A DNA stretch of 48,853 nucleotides from Nymphaea colorata. Its lineage: Eukaryota > Streptophyta > Magnoliopsida > Nymphaeales > Nymphaeaceae. Made by a program: the position numbers and the translations under genes. Of the stretch, positions 9,894-22,912 are shown in pieces. How positions within the stretch are numbered: the first letter of the stretch is position 1; each line of letters begins with the position of its first letter. The stretch lies in NCBI RefSeq assembly GCF_008831285.2, contig NW_022204778.1:1-48853 (forward strand). Direction: 5' to 3'. The notes below the pieces were generated by a model. The model ran no database searches and had not been told where the DNA came from. It saw only the letters and a program-made list of their open reading frames with translations.

Positions 9894-10930
9894 GGGGCCG
9901 TTTGATGGCTGGAAAGCATGGAAACTGAAAAAAATTTCCAGAAATATATTTTTGGAATTGAGAAATAGGAAAAAAATTTCTATATTTCCAAAACAAGCTT
10001 GTGTTTGTTAAGTAGGAAATATTTTTTTGGAAAGAAATTTCGTCTTTTGGCAGAAGTGAAAGAAGGGAAGGGAAGGAGGAGGAGGAGGAAGAAGGGAAGG
10101 GAAGGGAAGGAGGAGGAGGAGGAAGAAGGGAAGGGAAGGAAAGGAGGAGGAGGAGGAAGAAGGGAAGGGAAGGGAAGGGAAGGAGGAGGAGGAGGAGGAA
10201 GAAGGGAAGGGAAGGGAAGGAGGGAGGAGGAGGAGGAAGGAGGAAGAAGGGAAGGGAAGGGAGGAGGAGGAAGAAGAAAGGAAGGGAAGGAGGGAGGATT
10301 TTGTGGATGATGGGCATCAGGCGGTGCCATCGGCGGCGGCGTCGGAGGTGGCCTCGCTGTGCCCTCCTCCCCTTCTTCCCCACTTCTCCTTCCCTCTTCT
10401 CCTTCTTCCCCTCTTCCCCTCCTATCATTTTTCTTCCCCTTCTTCCCCTCCTATCATTTTTCTTCCCCTTCTTCCCCTCCTATCATTTTTCTTCCCCTTC
10501 TTCCCCTCTTCTCCTTCCCTCCTCGCCGTCCCCTCTTCTCCTTCCCTCCTCTTCTTCTCCTCTTCTCCTTCCCTCCTCGCCGTGCCCTCTTCCCCTCTTC
10601 TCCTTCCCTCCTCTTCTCCTTCCTTCCTCGCCGTGCGCTCTTCCCCTCTTCTCCTTCCCTCCTCGCTGTGCCCTCCTCCCCTTCTTCCTCCTCCCTCTTC
10701 CCTCCTTCCCTTCCTCTTTCTTCCTCCTCCCTCCTTCCCTTCCTCCTCCTCCTTCCCTTCCTCAGCGTCCCTTCTTCCTCCCAACGGTCAAAAAAATTTT
10801 TCAGAAATATTTTTCCATTTTCACTTTTAACGGTAAAAAAAAAATTCTAAGTTTGATGAAGAGAAAAAATTTTAAAATTTTGAATTTTTTTTCTACTGCT
10901 ACATTAAATTTCCAGGGCATCAAACGCGCC
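9894..10930 (+). mobile_element. Element 1 in unit B
   Basis: Same structure, with the GA tract about 10060-10300 and the CT tract about 10360-10780. The CT tract has three copies of the CTCCTATCATTTTTCTTCC segment; C, D and E have two. Confidence 0.7.
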
Positions 10931-11314
10931 AATGAATTCTTGTTTATGGGAGGATCATTCCTTAGTTTGTTGGAAGGGGAATGAAAAACATTATTTATAA
11001 TTTTGTTTAAAGTAGTAGGTTTTTCTTGTAATATTTTATAGACTTAATATTGTTTTCTAGATTTTTGAAAGATATGCGGTATGTCAAGAAAATTCCTGAA
11101 AATTTGGATATCGTTTTGAAAATCAAGATGGACTCAAAAACCATAAATAAAGCAACCTTGCATTACCGCTGTTTTGAAACCCCACCTCCAAGCGTCCCCC
11201 GCCACCCGGCGCGGTTTTTTTATTCATAAGTATTTGGGACTCGTCGGATTTAAGAGGCAGCTCGTCGGGTCACTCATTTTGATTATGTTAGTGGTCAAGA
11301 ATTTTCCTCTAGCT

Positions 11315-12170
11315 CAGAAAATAAAATTTAAATTTTGCAAGAGTTTTCTGTTTATCAAACACAGTAATTTTTTTTTTACCGTTAATCTGAAAATCGAAAA
11401 CATATTTTCAGAATTTTTTTTGGAGCCGCTCGGCACGATTGTGGAAGGAAAGAAGGGAAAGGAGGAAGGAGGGAGGAGGAAGAAAGGAAAGGAGGAAGGA
11501 GGGAGGATGAAAGGGGAAGGAGGGAGGAGGAAGAAAGGAAAGGAGGAAGGAGGGAGGATGAAAGGGGAAGGAGGGAGGAGGAAGAAAGGAAAGGAGGAAG
11601 GAGGGAGGATGAAAGGGGAAGGAGGGAGGAGGAAGAAAGGAAAGGAGAAAGGGGAGGGAGGAGGAAGAAAGGAAAGGAGAAAGGAGGGAGGAGGAAAGAG
11701 GAAGGAAGCAGAGGTGGAAGAAAGGGAGGAGGAAAGAGGAAGGAGGCAGAGGTAGAAGAAGGGGAGGAGGAAAGGGGAAGGAGGCGGAGGCGGAGGGAGG
11801 AGGAAAGGGGAAGGAGGCAGAAGGAAGAAAGGAAGGAGGAAGGAGGGAGGAGGAAAGGGGAAGGAGGCGGAGGCAGAAGAAAGGGAAGGAGGAAGAAGGG
11901 AGGAGGAAGAAAGGGAAGGAGGGAGGAGGGAAGGACGTGGAGGCGGAAGAAAGGAAGGAGGCGGAAGAAGGAAAGGAGGCTTTTCCATTTCTTCCGATTC
12001 TTCCTCCATCGCCATCAAATTCAGAAATTTGTTTTCAGAAAAATAATTCAAAGTTAACAAACACAACAATGTTTTAGAAATGTAAAATTTTATTTCTCAA
12101 AAACCAATTCCAGAAATAAATTTTTGGAAACTTCTTTCTAAAAACATATTTCTGGCCATCAAACACTACC
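11315..12170 (-). mobile_element. Element 2 in unit B
   Basis: The right end is GGCCATCAAACACTACC followed by TAA. It contains three GGATGAAAGGGGAAGG-type subrepeats of about 50 bp (about 11500-11640). Confidence 0.6.
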
Positions 12171-13006
12171 TAACTTAACATCAACGAAGAGAGAGACTGG
12201 TGGCGGCTACCTCAGGAGCAAGCCAAATCACTTAACAAAGATGGCCGAGCGACTTCTTCGTTAATTGGTGTAACCATTAAATCCTTATCCTCCTGATTTT
12301 TTCTTTTTTGTATGGCTTCAACTGGTATCAACAAACACAAGTGAAAAATGTCTACCAAAAACGTTCGACCAGGGAAAATTTACCCTAGAAAAAAGTTGGA
12401 CCTGGCTGACTTTTTTTCAGGGATTTCATTTTTGCCCATTAGGGCTTCTTCTCTTCACCACATCATTTCCCTGTGGCCACCGCCTCTTCCTTCTCCCACA
12501 GATGAGCGAGGGTCCATCGAGAGTAGATCAGCACCGCGTCTTTCTCTTCTCCTTCGATTCTCTTTCTCATCACAGAACAGCTGGCGGAGTGATTCTATTT
12601 CTTCACAGATAAGATCCTTATCCGTCTCTCTCTTGCGCCATCTCTATTCTGTCTCTCTCCCTCTCCCTTTGTATGTTGGCTGCACGCACTATGTCTCCCT
12701 TTCAATGGTGGATGCCAAGTTTTCCTTTCAATGATGATGAATTTTGCAGCATACCTTTGCGGCTATGATTTTTTTTTTCTTTAAGAATAGGTGAGAAAGA
12801 GAACAAGATGCGATTGAAGCGTTAGGTCAAGTTTTATTCTTGATCTTAGCGATCCTTCAGTCGTTTGGGGTCGTTTGGAAGGTGACCAATCTCCCTAATG
12901 AGAGTGATCAGAAAATGAAATTGTTCATAATCTGAAGCAGAAAAGGGATGGCCTTTCTTTTCCTTGTTGCTTCTGTTTCACCTCACTTTGTAATTTAGGA
13001 GTGCAG

Positions 13007-13417
13007 GAATTGTACAAAAGTAAGAAAAATTATGGTGACTATGGTAAGTTTGTCGTCAACAGGGATATCACATCCTCATTTTATTATGTCCACGTAAGAT
13101 TCTTCTTTTATATTATTTTACCATCTTTTTTTTTCCCTAAAAGTAGATTGATCAGATTGTAACAAAACTTGCTAATATGAATCTGAATGTAGAGTATTAC
13201 CTCTTCATTGATCAACAAACATGGTCAACCTTTTTTCTACTGGTAAGCATATGAAATTTCTACAATCTTGGCATTATGATGAATTTTTTGGATACATATT
13301 TAATGATCTTATTTGTTCTTCTGTAGGTTGCACATGCAGTCTCCTGCATCTATGTCTGTACGACTACCAGTAGGTGTTCCTGATAAACATAAACGTGAAA
13401 CTTCTAAAGAAGTGTAA
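13007..13417 (+). CDS. Unrecognised three-exon gene fragment, unit B
   Basis: Exons 13007-13093, 13193-13242 and 13327-13417 with the same splice sites and frame as unit A; the last acceptor reads TCTGTAG here rather than TGTGTAG. The open frame and stop are unchanged. Confidence 0.4.
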
Positions 13418-13671
13418 CTACCACAGAAGATAGCATAAAAAAAATCTTCGCAGGTTTTCTGCTATGTGGTATATTTGAGTCTGTATACTTTTAAAGTTGC
13501 AATTCTGTGTTTGCTGTTGTGCTTCTTGTAATGAGTCCAGATTGAAACATTGCCATGGTTATTACTAATAATGTCATTTTAATCGACCTTGCTTCTTTTA
13601 GACCAACTTTATAAGTAGCTTTTAGCACTCGAGATGGACCTCTTTGGAGATAGCTTTTATTATCATGTTGG

Positions 13672-13707
13672 CTACGTGGTGCAACAGCTCTGTTGCACCA
13701 AACGTAG
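13672..13707. repeat. Near-perfect 36-bp hairpin (unit B; also in A, C, D, E)
   Basis: GGTGCAACAG, CT, CTGTTGCACC form a perfect 10-bp stem with a 2-nt loop, extended by CTACGT on the left and ACGTAG on the right with two unpaired A. Equivalent sites are 23167-23202, 33386-33421 and 43459-43494. In A (4176-4197) the core stem is intact but the outer arm is interrupted by an extra AG. It lies just after the UTR-like sequence of the three-exon fragment and next to a MITE terminus. Role unknown. Confidence 0.8.
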
Positions 13708-13855
13708 TTAATTTTTGAACGGAAAAAAACTTTCAAACCATCAAACATGGTCTCACAATGGAAAAATCGAATTTTATCCTTCCGTATATTCTTCCAGAAG
13801 TTTTTTTCATGGTAAATTTACCATGCAAAAATCTACCCATCTATCAAACGGTACC

Positions 13856-14822
13856 TTAGTTAATGTAACTAATTCATTTTCTAATAGTTGTAGGTGGACA
13901 TCGTTAGCTCAAGAAAATAACATTGAAAAAGCATCTCATGCTTCTTTAGAACTCTTAGCATCACGTATAAATTCTAATAAATCTTTTTCAATTGATACCT
14001 TAATTGCAAATAGAGTTTTTCTTGCTTTGATCATCCATTTCTTCTTAGCTTCCTCGTCAACAGGAATATTTGTATCTGATCGCAATACTATCTCACATAA
14101 TTCTTCTCAATACGACTACAAGCAAGATTTCCAATAATCATAATTGCTATTGTTAAGTTTTCCAATATTATTTAGTGCAACCGCTAATGCCGCTATAATC
14201 TCATAATATAATTAGCTCAATAAATTTCACTGCTAAATTGACCCTTAAACTGAACATGCTCTAATACCAATTGTAGGTGAAAATGTGGGCCCTACATATA
14301 ACTTACACCCAAACACGAATGTTGTATGCAAAGAAAAAGTGACAGAGTCTCGATGTCCAAAATAATTTTCAATAATAAACTTGACAAACTTGACTTAGTA
14401 AAAAGTCATTAAACAAGCCAACAAAGTCCACAAAGTGAACTTAACTAAGCCATGATGTAAAGTATGCACCAAGGAGATTTTAAATAATACACTTCTATTA
14501 CTTGTTAAAATGAAACTTACAAAAGAAAGGGTATATGGACTCACTTTAACTAACTCACATAGTGAGTTAATACCCAAAAACCCAACGCCCTTGCATTTGG
14601 GCACACACGAACGCAGCTCACAAAGTGAGCACACAACATCACTCAACTAACTAGATTTGATTTTGATGCTTTGCAAAATGGCCAGCACTCCTACTTATAG
14701 GGAGGACAAGTCGGTGGTGGAAGAATCCACCAAATTCTAAAATGGAGGTTCACAGCTTCTTGAGTCTCCTCAACTCTTCCAAGAGAGTCGGTGACGACTC
14801 TTTACATTGAGATTCTGCTACA
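13856..14822 (-). mobile_element. Ty1/Copia remnant, unit B
   Basis: LTR 14272-14822 and gag fragment 13856-14271. The LTR inner end reads GGTGAAAATG where the other units have GGCGAAAATG. Gag stops are the same as in A. Confidence 0.8.
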
Positions 14823-15006
14823 AAAACTAGTCTGAGCTAAAAATGTCTTTCTTCTACCATTTCGATCTTCATATTCCATGAAACACCAAAGAAAATCTAG
14901 AATAATTTTCCACGCTATCAAATACTAAAAAAGTTATTCCATAAAAGTTTTTTCATCCCCATTTTAAACTTATAATAGTTTTTCCAGAACAAGTTTCCAT
15001 AAAGTC

Positions 15007-17245
15007 TTATTCCAGGCCATCAAAGGACCGTGGAGAAGGGAACGCTTTGAGAGGTATAGCTTTCTGCAGAGTTAAGCCAAACTTGGCTTTCACATCCAGT
15101 TGCTCGGGGCCCATCCCATGTGGGAGATTCCATGAAAATGAATGGAGAAGAGAAGCCAACATCAGATGAACCATGCGGACCCCTAAAGGGATGGCGGGGC
15201 AGTCCCTCCTTCCGGCGCCAAAAGGGATGAAATGAAAATCCTTTCCTTTGAAATTTACATCAGAATTTAGAAACCTCTCTGGTAAGAAGGATGTTGCATT
15301 TTCCCAGCTGGCGGGATCAGGGCCGATGGCCCATGCGTTGACAAGAACTTGGGTGTTCTTACGGATGGTGAAGCCAGCTACCTCTGTAGTTACATCTGCG
15401 CTATGTGGAACGAGAAGAGGAACAGGCGGGTGCAACCGCAAGGTCTCCTTCACCAGTGATTGTAAGTAAGGGAGGTGCTGGATATGAGACTCCTTCACAT
15501 GACGTTCTGAGCCGATGGTCCTTTTCAGCTCAAGCTGCGCTATGGACATCTTGTCTGGGTGTCGAAGCAGTTCAGTCATGGCCCATTCTATGGTGGTAGA
15601 AGTTGTGTCACTTCCACCAATGAACACGTCCTGATTTACCAAACAATGACCGTTTAATTTGGTCAAATACTTTGTAATTTAATAGTAATGAAGAATGACA
15701 ACACAACGTAGCTTGTGGTGTTGTCTGGCAGTAGTAACAATACAGCTTGTTACTCTTTCATGAAGTTGCATGCCCCAAAAGATTATAGCTGGTTTTTAAA
15801 ACAATGTATTACACAGTTCTATAAAGCTGCCCTAAAGATTGAAACTAGTTTATGAAACAATGTATTGTACAGTTCCATGAATATTTAACCTGCCCCAATC
15901 TTTATAGCAAATGCAAGGAATAGTAACAAGCTATTTTCAATGCCAACCACTCCCACAGAGTAGGATTAGTCTGACAAGTTGGGTGTTTAGTCCTTGAAAA
16001 TAAAAATGTTCGATGTATGAAAGGCCATAAATCCCACAATTGAACTCTTCATGACTAAAAAAAAGACGTTTTTTTCAGATTAAATTTGAAAAAACAAAAA
16101 GCCCACTGCTGCGGAGGACGTCACATATTCCTAGGGAACATAGGTAGGCCTGGGCATCGGGCCGGGCCGCCGCCGGGCAGGCCCGGCTTGGTCCGGTTGG
16201 GCCAGGCAAAACCTGGCCCGGGCCCGATAACCCTCCCGGACCGGGCCTGATAGGGTGGCCTGGCCCGGCCCGACTCCCGCACTCGGGCGGTCGGGCGGCC
16301 TCCGGTGCTCGCTCCCCTCCCTCTCTCTTCCCGTCTCCCTCTCCCTCTCCCTCTCCCTTTTCCCTCTCCCTCTCCGCCTCCATCCCCCGCTCGCTCCCCT
16401 CCCTCTCCACTCCTCCTCTCGCTCTCCCTCTCTGCTCCCTCTCCCTTCCCGTCTCCCTCTCCCTCTCTGCTCCCTCTCCCTCTCCGCCTCTGTCCCCCGC
16501 TCGCTCCCCTCCCTCTCTGCTCCCCCTCTCCCTCTCCCTTCCGGTCTCCCTATCCCTCTCCCTCTCTGCTCCCTGTCCGCTCCCCCTCTCCCTTCCCGTC
16601 TCCCTCTCCTCCCTCTCCGCTCCCCCTCTCCGGCTCTCCCTTCCCGTTTCGTCTCCCTCTTCGCGGCGGGCCGGGTCAGGCCTGACTTTTGGTGGCCCGG
16701 CCCGGCAATATTATCGGGCCGGGCCTGGGCCCGGGCTTCTGGCCCGATGGGCCGGGTCTTAGCGGGCTGGGCCCGGGCCTGGGCTTCTGGCCCGATGGGC
16801 CGATGCCCAACCCTAATCACAAGCTGCCCTGTTATAGGCAAACCTGATTATATATGATATATGTTGTACTGGTATGGTTTATGATAAAATTGCCCTTGCT
16901 TGAATAGAAAAAAAAGTTGTGTAGACAAAAAACGAACTCAAACTCCGACCTCCGTGGCAAGAGGGCCCACAGGAACACGCCATTCCATGTTATTGGGGAA
17001 GATGCAAAGGCGTGATAAGTATTGTTGGTAAGGTTAGTACAATAACTTGTGGAAAACTTATATGTCTTAATTTAAGTTTCAAATGAAAAACTAGAGCCGT
17101 TTCCAAAGCAATTCCTCCTTCCATACCCTTCCACATCTCTTTTTAGTTGCAAAATGAATCACTAATTACACCCTCAAACACCACATGTGAGTGTTTTTTG
17201 CATTCAGTCGCAGAGCCAAAAAAAAAATTCTGGAGAGATACACTC

Positions 17246-17303
<58 letters not shown>

Positions 17304-18747
17304 ACAAAGCAAATATTTGAAGATGTTAATATACAATTGAAGATGTTAATATACAAATAAAGAAACATTGAGTGCATCCTAGCCTCATTTGTTTTTTATT
17401 TTTACACAATTAATTTGGTTTTTTTTTTAAGTTTTTTCTTAATTCGTTCTTTATTCTTTGCCTAAAATATAAAACATGAAGCCACATGTCTTGCTACCAT
17501 TATTTTTCTACACTAACTTTTTCTCGCCCTTTACCCCGAGCCATCTTTAAAAGAAGGCAAAGGGTTCTTTTGACGTACTTTCGGTCCTTCCTTTTTTTAA
17601 CGGCGGTTAACCTGACGTACTTGTAAGAAGAAGGTAATGGAAATGATCATTTTGAAAATACCCCTAGAAATTAACCGGTAAAATAATATGCTTTCATATT
17701 GAAAATTTGAGATCTTTCCCAGAATCGCTCGAACTCAGTATAAAATCTACTTGAAAAAAATTATTAAGCTATATGTGATTGGCTTATGAACCCTGGCTTG
17801 AAAAAAATAATACTAAAGAAGAATTGGGTTGAATAAAAGGGAGCTCACTGTTAACAAAGGCCTGATATTCTCCCTGGTGAACCCTGAGCTTGGCTCCCTG
17901 GTGAGTTCAACAAGCACTTCCAACAAATCACCATGCTTCTTCTTCTCCCCTCCTTTTGCAGCTGCATCCGACTCCATGCGCTTGTCGATCACTTGGTCAA
18001 ACGCATCATACAACCGCTTTATAAGAGTTGTATTTCGACGCCGCAGACATTGAGGATCGGCCCACCTGAGCGCCGGGAAGAAGTCGGAAAGGTTTGGCTT
18101 TGCGTTGAGGTCTAAAATCTCCCACAACAAGTTCTTGAACCCTCCCGCCGACTCCGACTCGAGATCCACCACGTCCTTGGAAAAGATGGTGTTTGCCACC
18201 AAGTTCAGGGTGGTTCCAAACGCACACAAGCCGATATCGACTGAATGACCGGCCGCACAGGCCTTGTGAACATGCCGGAGAAGGGCTTGAACCTTTTCTT
18301 GCCGGACGCCTGCTAATATGTCCAGTCTCTTGGGCGTGAACAGCTCCATGTTGCAGATCCTTCTCAGCTCTCTCCATCTTGTCCCGTTCTGACTAAACAC
18401 CAGCGAGTGGTGGTGGTAGTCGAACACGGTGACAACGTCTCTGACGGTTCGGCCCGCAAACGCCTGGTCGTGCTTATGGAGCACCTGTTCGGCCATCTCA
18501 GCCGACGAGACCACCACGGTGGTGATGAAGCCGAGCTGCAGCGCCATGAGCGGACCATGCATCTCAGAGAGTCTAGCGAGAGACTCATTGGGCATGCTGC
18601 CGAGTTCAAAAAGGGACCCGACCACCGGAAAACCACCGGACCCGGTGGGAGCTTACTGGTTTTCCGGAAACGGATCATATTTAAAATATACAGGAATGGC
18701 AGGAGAATAAAGAGCCACAAAACCAAATCGGTGCTTAGCTCAGCCAT
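15007..18747 (-). CDS. CYP76-like cytochrome P450, copy B (single frameshift near N terminus)
   Basis: Exon 1 is 18747-17849 (899 nt, one short); exon 2 is 15630-15007 (624 nt, fully open, same protein as copy C). One C is missing from a CCC run near 18633, at about residue 39 just after the PPGP hinge, so the N-terminal anchor is out of frame with the catalytic domain. Everything from GSLFELG onward is open to the splice donor GTGAGC. Without the anchor and hinge the remaining frame would not be expected to make a normal ER-bound P450. As in A, a 1-nt homopolymer deletion is the only lesion, so consensus error must be excluded before calling it dead. Confidence 0.85.
16145..16815. mobile_element. 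GC-rich hAT-like element, unit B
   Basis: Same ends and repeat core as in unit A; the left arm reads CGATAACCC where A reads CGATTACCC. Confidence 0.65.
17249..17303. repeat. (TA)n microsatellite, unit B
   Basis: About 27 repeats with one TTA interruption in the middle near 17277. Confidence 0.95.
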
Positions 18748-18791
18748 TTCTTTGGTTCTTCTATCGCTTATTAATTAGATGTTCAAGCGGA

Positions 18792-18799
18792 TATTTATA
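18792..18799 (-). promoter_or_regulatory. TATA box of P450 copy B
   Basis: TATAAATA on the minus strand, same spacing to the ATG at 18747. Confidence 0.65.
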
Positions 18800-19433
18800 G
18801 CTTCTTGCATGTAACATATTTGGTACCTCCTTTTTTTTCAAGTTGCGATCTTTATAAAACTTAAAAGTTTCTTCCCCCTTATTTACATAAAAGAATTATG
18901 GTTTTAGCCTTATAGTCTTCTTTCCTCTCTCAAAAGTTGGAAATTTACTTTTCGTTAGTGAACTAGATAAAATCTTATTAGAAAAAAATACCAACTATTT
19001 AAAATTTTTAAAATTTCATTAGTCACAAAAATTTATAAATGGCACATCTGTTAAGGGGATGAAAAATGGTTTGATTTCCCGATAATGAAGCGCGATGCTA
19101 ATATATCACGTTTAAAACCTTGAAAGAAGAACAAAAATTAAATCCAGTTAACTTTGGATCTCCAACTACCCTGCACGTGGTTCTCTGCCGGTAGTTGGCA
19201 TTTACAGATGTCAACCTTTTTTTTAATGAAGGAGAGCTGGGGAATGAAAAATCTGTGTGTGATTCGATTCTAAAAAGATGTGGAAATCCCAATATTAAAC
19301 TTTGTCTATCATATATTTTTGGGTTTTCTGATATTACGAGTAAAGTTTATAAAATTTTCTCTAAGTTCAAAGCTGCCAAGTGCCAACCTCATAAATTCTC
19401 ATAACTTTCCTTTCTATGTCATGTTCACTTTAA

Positions 19434-20477
19434 GGGGCCGTTTGATGGCTGGAAAGCATGGAAACTGAAAAAAATTTCCAGAAATATATTTTTGGAATTG
19501 AGAAATAGGAAAAAAATTTCTATATTTCCAAAACAAGCTTGTGTTTGTTAAGTAGGAAATATTTTTTGGAAAGAAATTTCGTCTTTTGGCAGAAGTGAAA
19601 GAAGGGAAGGGAAGGAGGAGGAGGAGGAAGAAGGGAAGGGAAGGGAAGGAGGAGGAGGAGGAAGAAGGGATGGGAAGGGAAGGAGGAGGAGGAGGAAGAA
19701 GGGAAGGGAAGGGAAGGGAAGGAGGAGGAGGAGGAGGAAGAAGGGAAGGGAAGGGAAGGAGGGAGGAGGAGGAGGAAGGAGGAAGAAGGGAAGGGAAGGG
19801 AGGAGGAGGAAGAAGAAAGGAAGGGAAGGAGGGAGGATTTTGTGGATGATGGGCATCAGGCGGTGCCATCGGCGGCGGCGTCGGAGGTGGCCTCGCTGTG
19901 CCCTCCTCCCCTTCTTCCCCACTTCTCCTTCCCTCTTCTCCTTCTTCCCCTCTTCCCCTCCTATCATTTTTCTTCCCCTTCTTCCCCTCCTATCATTTTT
20001 CTTCCCCTTCTTCCCCTCTTCTCCTTCCCTCCTCGCCGTCCCCTCTTCTCCTTCCCTCCTCTTCTTCTCCTCTTCTCCTTCCCTCCTCGCCGTGCCCTCT
20101 TCCCCTCTTCCCCTTCTTCCCCTCTTCTCCTCGCCGTCCCCTCTTCTCCTTCCCTCCTCTTCTCCTTCCTTCCTCGCCGTGCCCTCTTCCCCTCTTCTCC
20201 TTCCCTCCTCGCTGTGCCCTCCTCCCCTTCTTCCTCCTCCCTCTTCCCTCCTTCCCTTCCTCTTTCTTCCTCCTCCCTCCTTCCCTTCCTCCTCCTCCTT
20301 CCCTTCCTCAGCGTCCCTTCTTCCTCCCAACGGTCAAAAAAAATTTTTCAGAAATATTTTTCCATTTTCACTTTTAACGGTAAAAAAAAAATTCTAAGTT
20401 TGATGAAGAGAAAAAATTTTAAAATTTTGAATTTTTTTTCTACTGCTACATTAAATTTCCAGGGCATCAAACGCGCC
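19434..20477 (+). mobile_element. Element 1 in unit C
   Basis: Same termini. Its CT tract contains an additional CCCCTTCTTCCCCTCTTC block near 20110 that B lacks and D and E share. Confidence 0.7.
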
Positions 20478-20860
20478 AATGAATTCTTGTTTATGGGAGG
20501 ATCATTCCTTAGTTTGTTGGAAGGGGAATGAAAAACATTATTTATAATTTTGTTTAAAGTAGTAGGTTTTTCTTGTAATATTTTATAGACTTAATATTGT
20601 TTTCTAGATTTTTGAAAGATATGCGGTATGTCAAGGAAATTCCTGAAAATTTGGATATCGTTTTGAAAATCAAGATGGACTCAAAAACCATAAATAAAGC
20701 AACCTTGCATTACCGCTGTTTTGAAACCCCACCTCCAAGCGTCCCCCGCCACCCGGCGCGGTTTTTTTATTCATAAGTATTTGGGACTCGTCGGATTTAA
20801 GAGGCAGCTCGTCGGGTCACTCATTTTGATTATGTTAGTGGTCAAGAATTTTCCTCTAGC

Positions 20861-21666
20861 TCAGAAAATAAAATTTAAATTTTGCAAGAGTTTTCTGTTT
20901 ATCAAACACAGTAATTTTTTTTTTACCGTTAATCTGAAAATCGAAAACATATTTTCAGAATTTTTTTTGGAGCCGCTCGGCACGATTGTGGAAGGAAGAA
21001 GGGAAAGGAGGAAGGAGGGAGGAGGAAGAAAGGAAAGGAGGAAGGAGGGAGGATGAAAGGGGAAGGAGGGAGGAGGAAGAAAGGAAAGGAGGAAGGAGGG
21101 AGGATGAAAGGGGAAGGAGGGAGGAGGAAGAAAGGAAAGGAGAAAGGGGAGGGAGGAGGAAGAAAGGAAAGGAGAAAGGAGGGAGGAGGAAAGAGGAAGG
21201 AAGCAGAGGTGGAAGAAAGGGAGGAGGAAAGAGGAAGGAGGCAGAGGTAGAAGAAGGGGAGGAGGAAAGGGGAAGGAGGCGGAGGCGGAGGGAGGAGGAA
21301 AGGGGAAGGAGGCAGAAGGAAGAAAGGAAAGGAGGAAGGAGGGAGGAGGAAAGGGGAAGGAGGCGGAGGCAGAAGAAAGGGAAGGAGGAAGAAGGGAGGA
21401 GGAAGAAAGGGAAGGAGGGAGGAGGGAAGGACGTGGAGGCGGAAGAAAGGAAGGAGGCGGAAGAAGGAAAGGAGGCTTTTCCATTTCTTCCGATTCTTCC
21501 TCCATCGCCATCAAATTCAGAAATTTGTTTTCAGAAAAATAATTCAAAGTTAACAAACACAACAATGTTTTAGAAATGTAAAATTTTATTTCTCAAAAAC
21601 CAATTCCAGAAATAAATTTTTGGAAACTTCTTTCTAAAAACATATTTCTGGCCATCAAACACTACC
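20861..21666 (-). mobile_element. Element 2 in unit C
   Basis: Same right terminus with TAA flank. Only two of the about 50-bp GA subrepeats are present, which accounts for its shorter length relative to B. Confidence 0.6.
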
Positions 21667-22501
21667 TAACTTAACATCAACGAAGAGAGAGACTGGTGGC
21701 GGCCACCTCAGGAGCAAGCCAAATCACTTAACAAAGATGGCCGAGCGACTTCTTCGTTAATTGGTGTAACCATTAAATCCTTATCCTCCTGATTTTTTCT
21801 TTTTGTATGGCTTCAACTGGTATCAACAAACACAAGTGAAAAATGTCTACCAAAAACGTTCGACCAGGGAAAATTTACCCTAGAAAAAAGTTGGACCTGG
21901 CTGACTTTTTTTCAGGGATTTCATTTTTGCCCATTAGGGCTTCTTCTCTTCACCACATCATTTCCCTGTGGCCACCGCCTCTTCCTTCTCCCACAGATGA
22001 GCGAGGGTCCATCGAGAGTAGATCAGCACCGCGTCTTTCTCTTCTCCTTCGATTCTCTTTCTCATCACAGAACAGCTGGCGGAGTGATTCTATTTCTTCA
22101 CAGATAAGATCCTTATCCGTCTCTCTCTTGTGCCATCTCTATTCTGTCTCTCTCCCTCTCCCTTTGTATGTTGGCTGCACGCACTATGTCTCCCTTTCAA
22201 TGGTGGATGCCAAGTTTTCCTTTCAATGATGATGAATTTTGCAGCATACCTTTGCGGCTATGATTTTTTTTTTCTTTAAGAATAGGTGAGAAAGAGAACA
22301 AGATGCGATTGAAGCGTTAGGTCAAGTTTTATTCTTGATCTTAGCGATCCTTCAGTCGTTTGGGGTCGTTTGGAAGGTGACCAATCTCCCTAATGAGAGT
22401 GATCAGAAAATGAAATTGTTCATAATCTGAAGCAGAAAAGGGATGGCCTTTCTTTTCCTTGTTGCTTCTGTTTCACCTCACTTTGTAATTTAGGAGTGCA
22501 G

Positions 22502-22912
22502 GAATTGTACAAAAGTAAGAAAAATTATGGTGACTATGGTAAGTTTGTCGTCAACAGGGATATCACATCCTCATTTTATTATGTCCACGTAAGATTCTTC
22601 TTTTATATTATTTTACCATCTTTTTTTTTCCCTAAAAGTAGATTGATCAGATTGTAACAAAACTTGCTAATATGAATCTGAATGTAGAGTATTACCTCTT
22701 CATTGATCAACAAACATGGTCAACCTTTTTTCTACTGGTAAGCATATGAAATTTCTACAATCTTGGCATTATGATGAATTTTTTGGATACATATTTAACG
22801 ATCTTATTTGTTCTTGTGTAGGTTGCACATGCAGTCTCCTGCATCTATGTCTGTACGACTACCAGTAGGTGTTCCTGATAAACATAAACGTGAAACTTCT
22901 AAAGAAGTGTAA
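22502..22912 (+). CDS. Unrecognised three-exon gene fragment, unit C
   Basis: Exons 22502-22588, 22688-22737 and 22822-22912. All splice dinucleotides and the joined 75-codon frame are preserved. Confidence 0.4.

Larger units (their letters stand above)
9441..18981. repeat. Tandem array unit B
   Basis: Near-identical to the neighbouring units, 9541 bp. It holds P450 copy B. Gene-free stretches are 9208-9893 (P450 upstream DNA), 10931-11314 (spacer between the two purine-tract elements) and 12171-13006 (spacer before the three-exon fragment). Nothing convincing is coded there. B has three copies of an about 50-bp GA-rich subrepeat in element 2, as E does; C and D have two. Confidence 0.95.

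Noticed and set aside
12348-12734. 128-codon frame conserved in units B, C and D
   Set aside because: Conservation reflects near-identity of the units. It is broken in A and E, has no recognisable domain, and crosses sequence that looks like UTR or intron. Recorded only as spacer.
13672-13707. Hairpin as a Helitron 3' end
   Set aside because: No CTRR terminus at the expected distance after the stem in either orientation, and no matching 5' TC end was seen.
13715-14137. 140-codon plus-strand frame in unit B (and similar in C and E)
   Set aside because: It is antisense to the gag remnant, whose minus-strand translation shows the recognisable Copia features.
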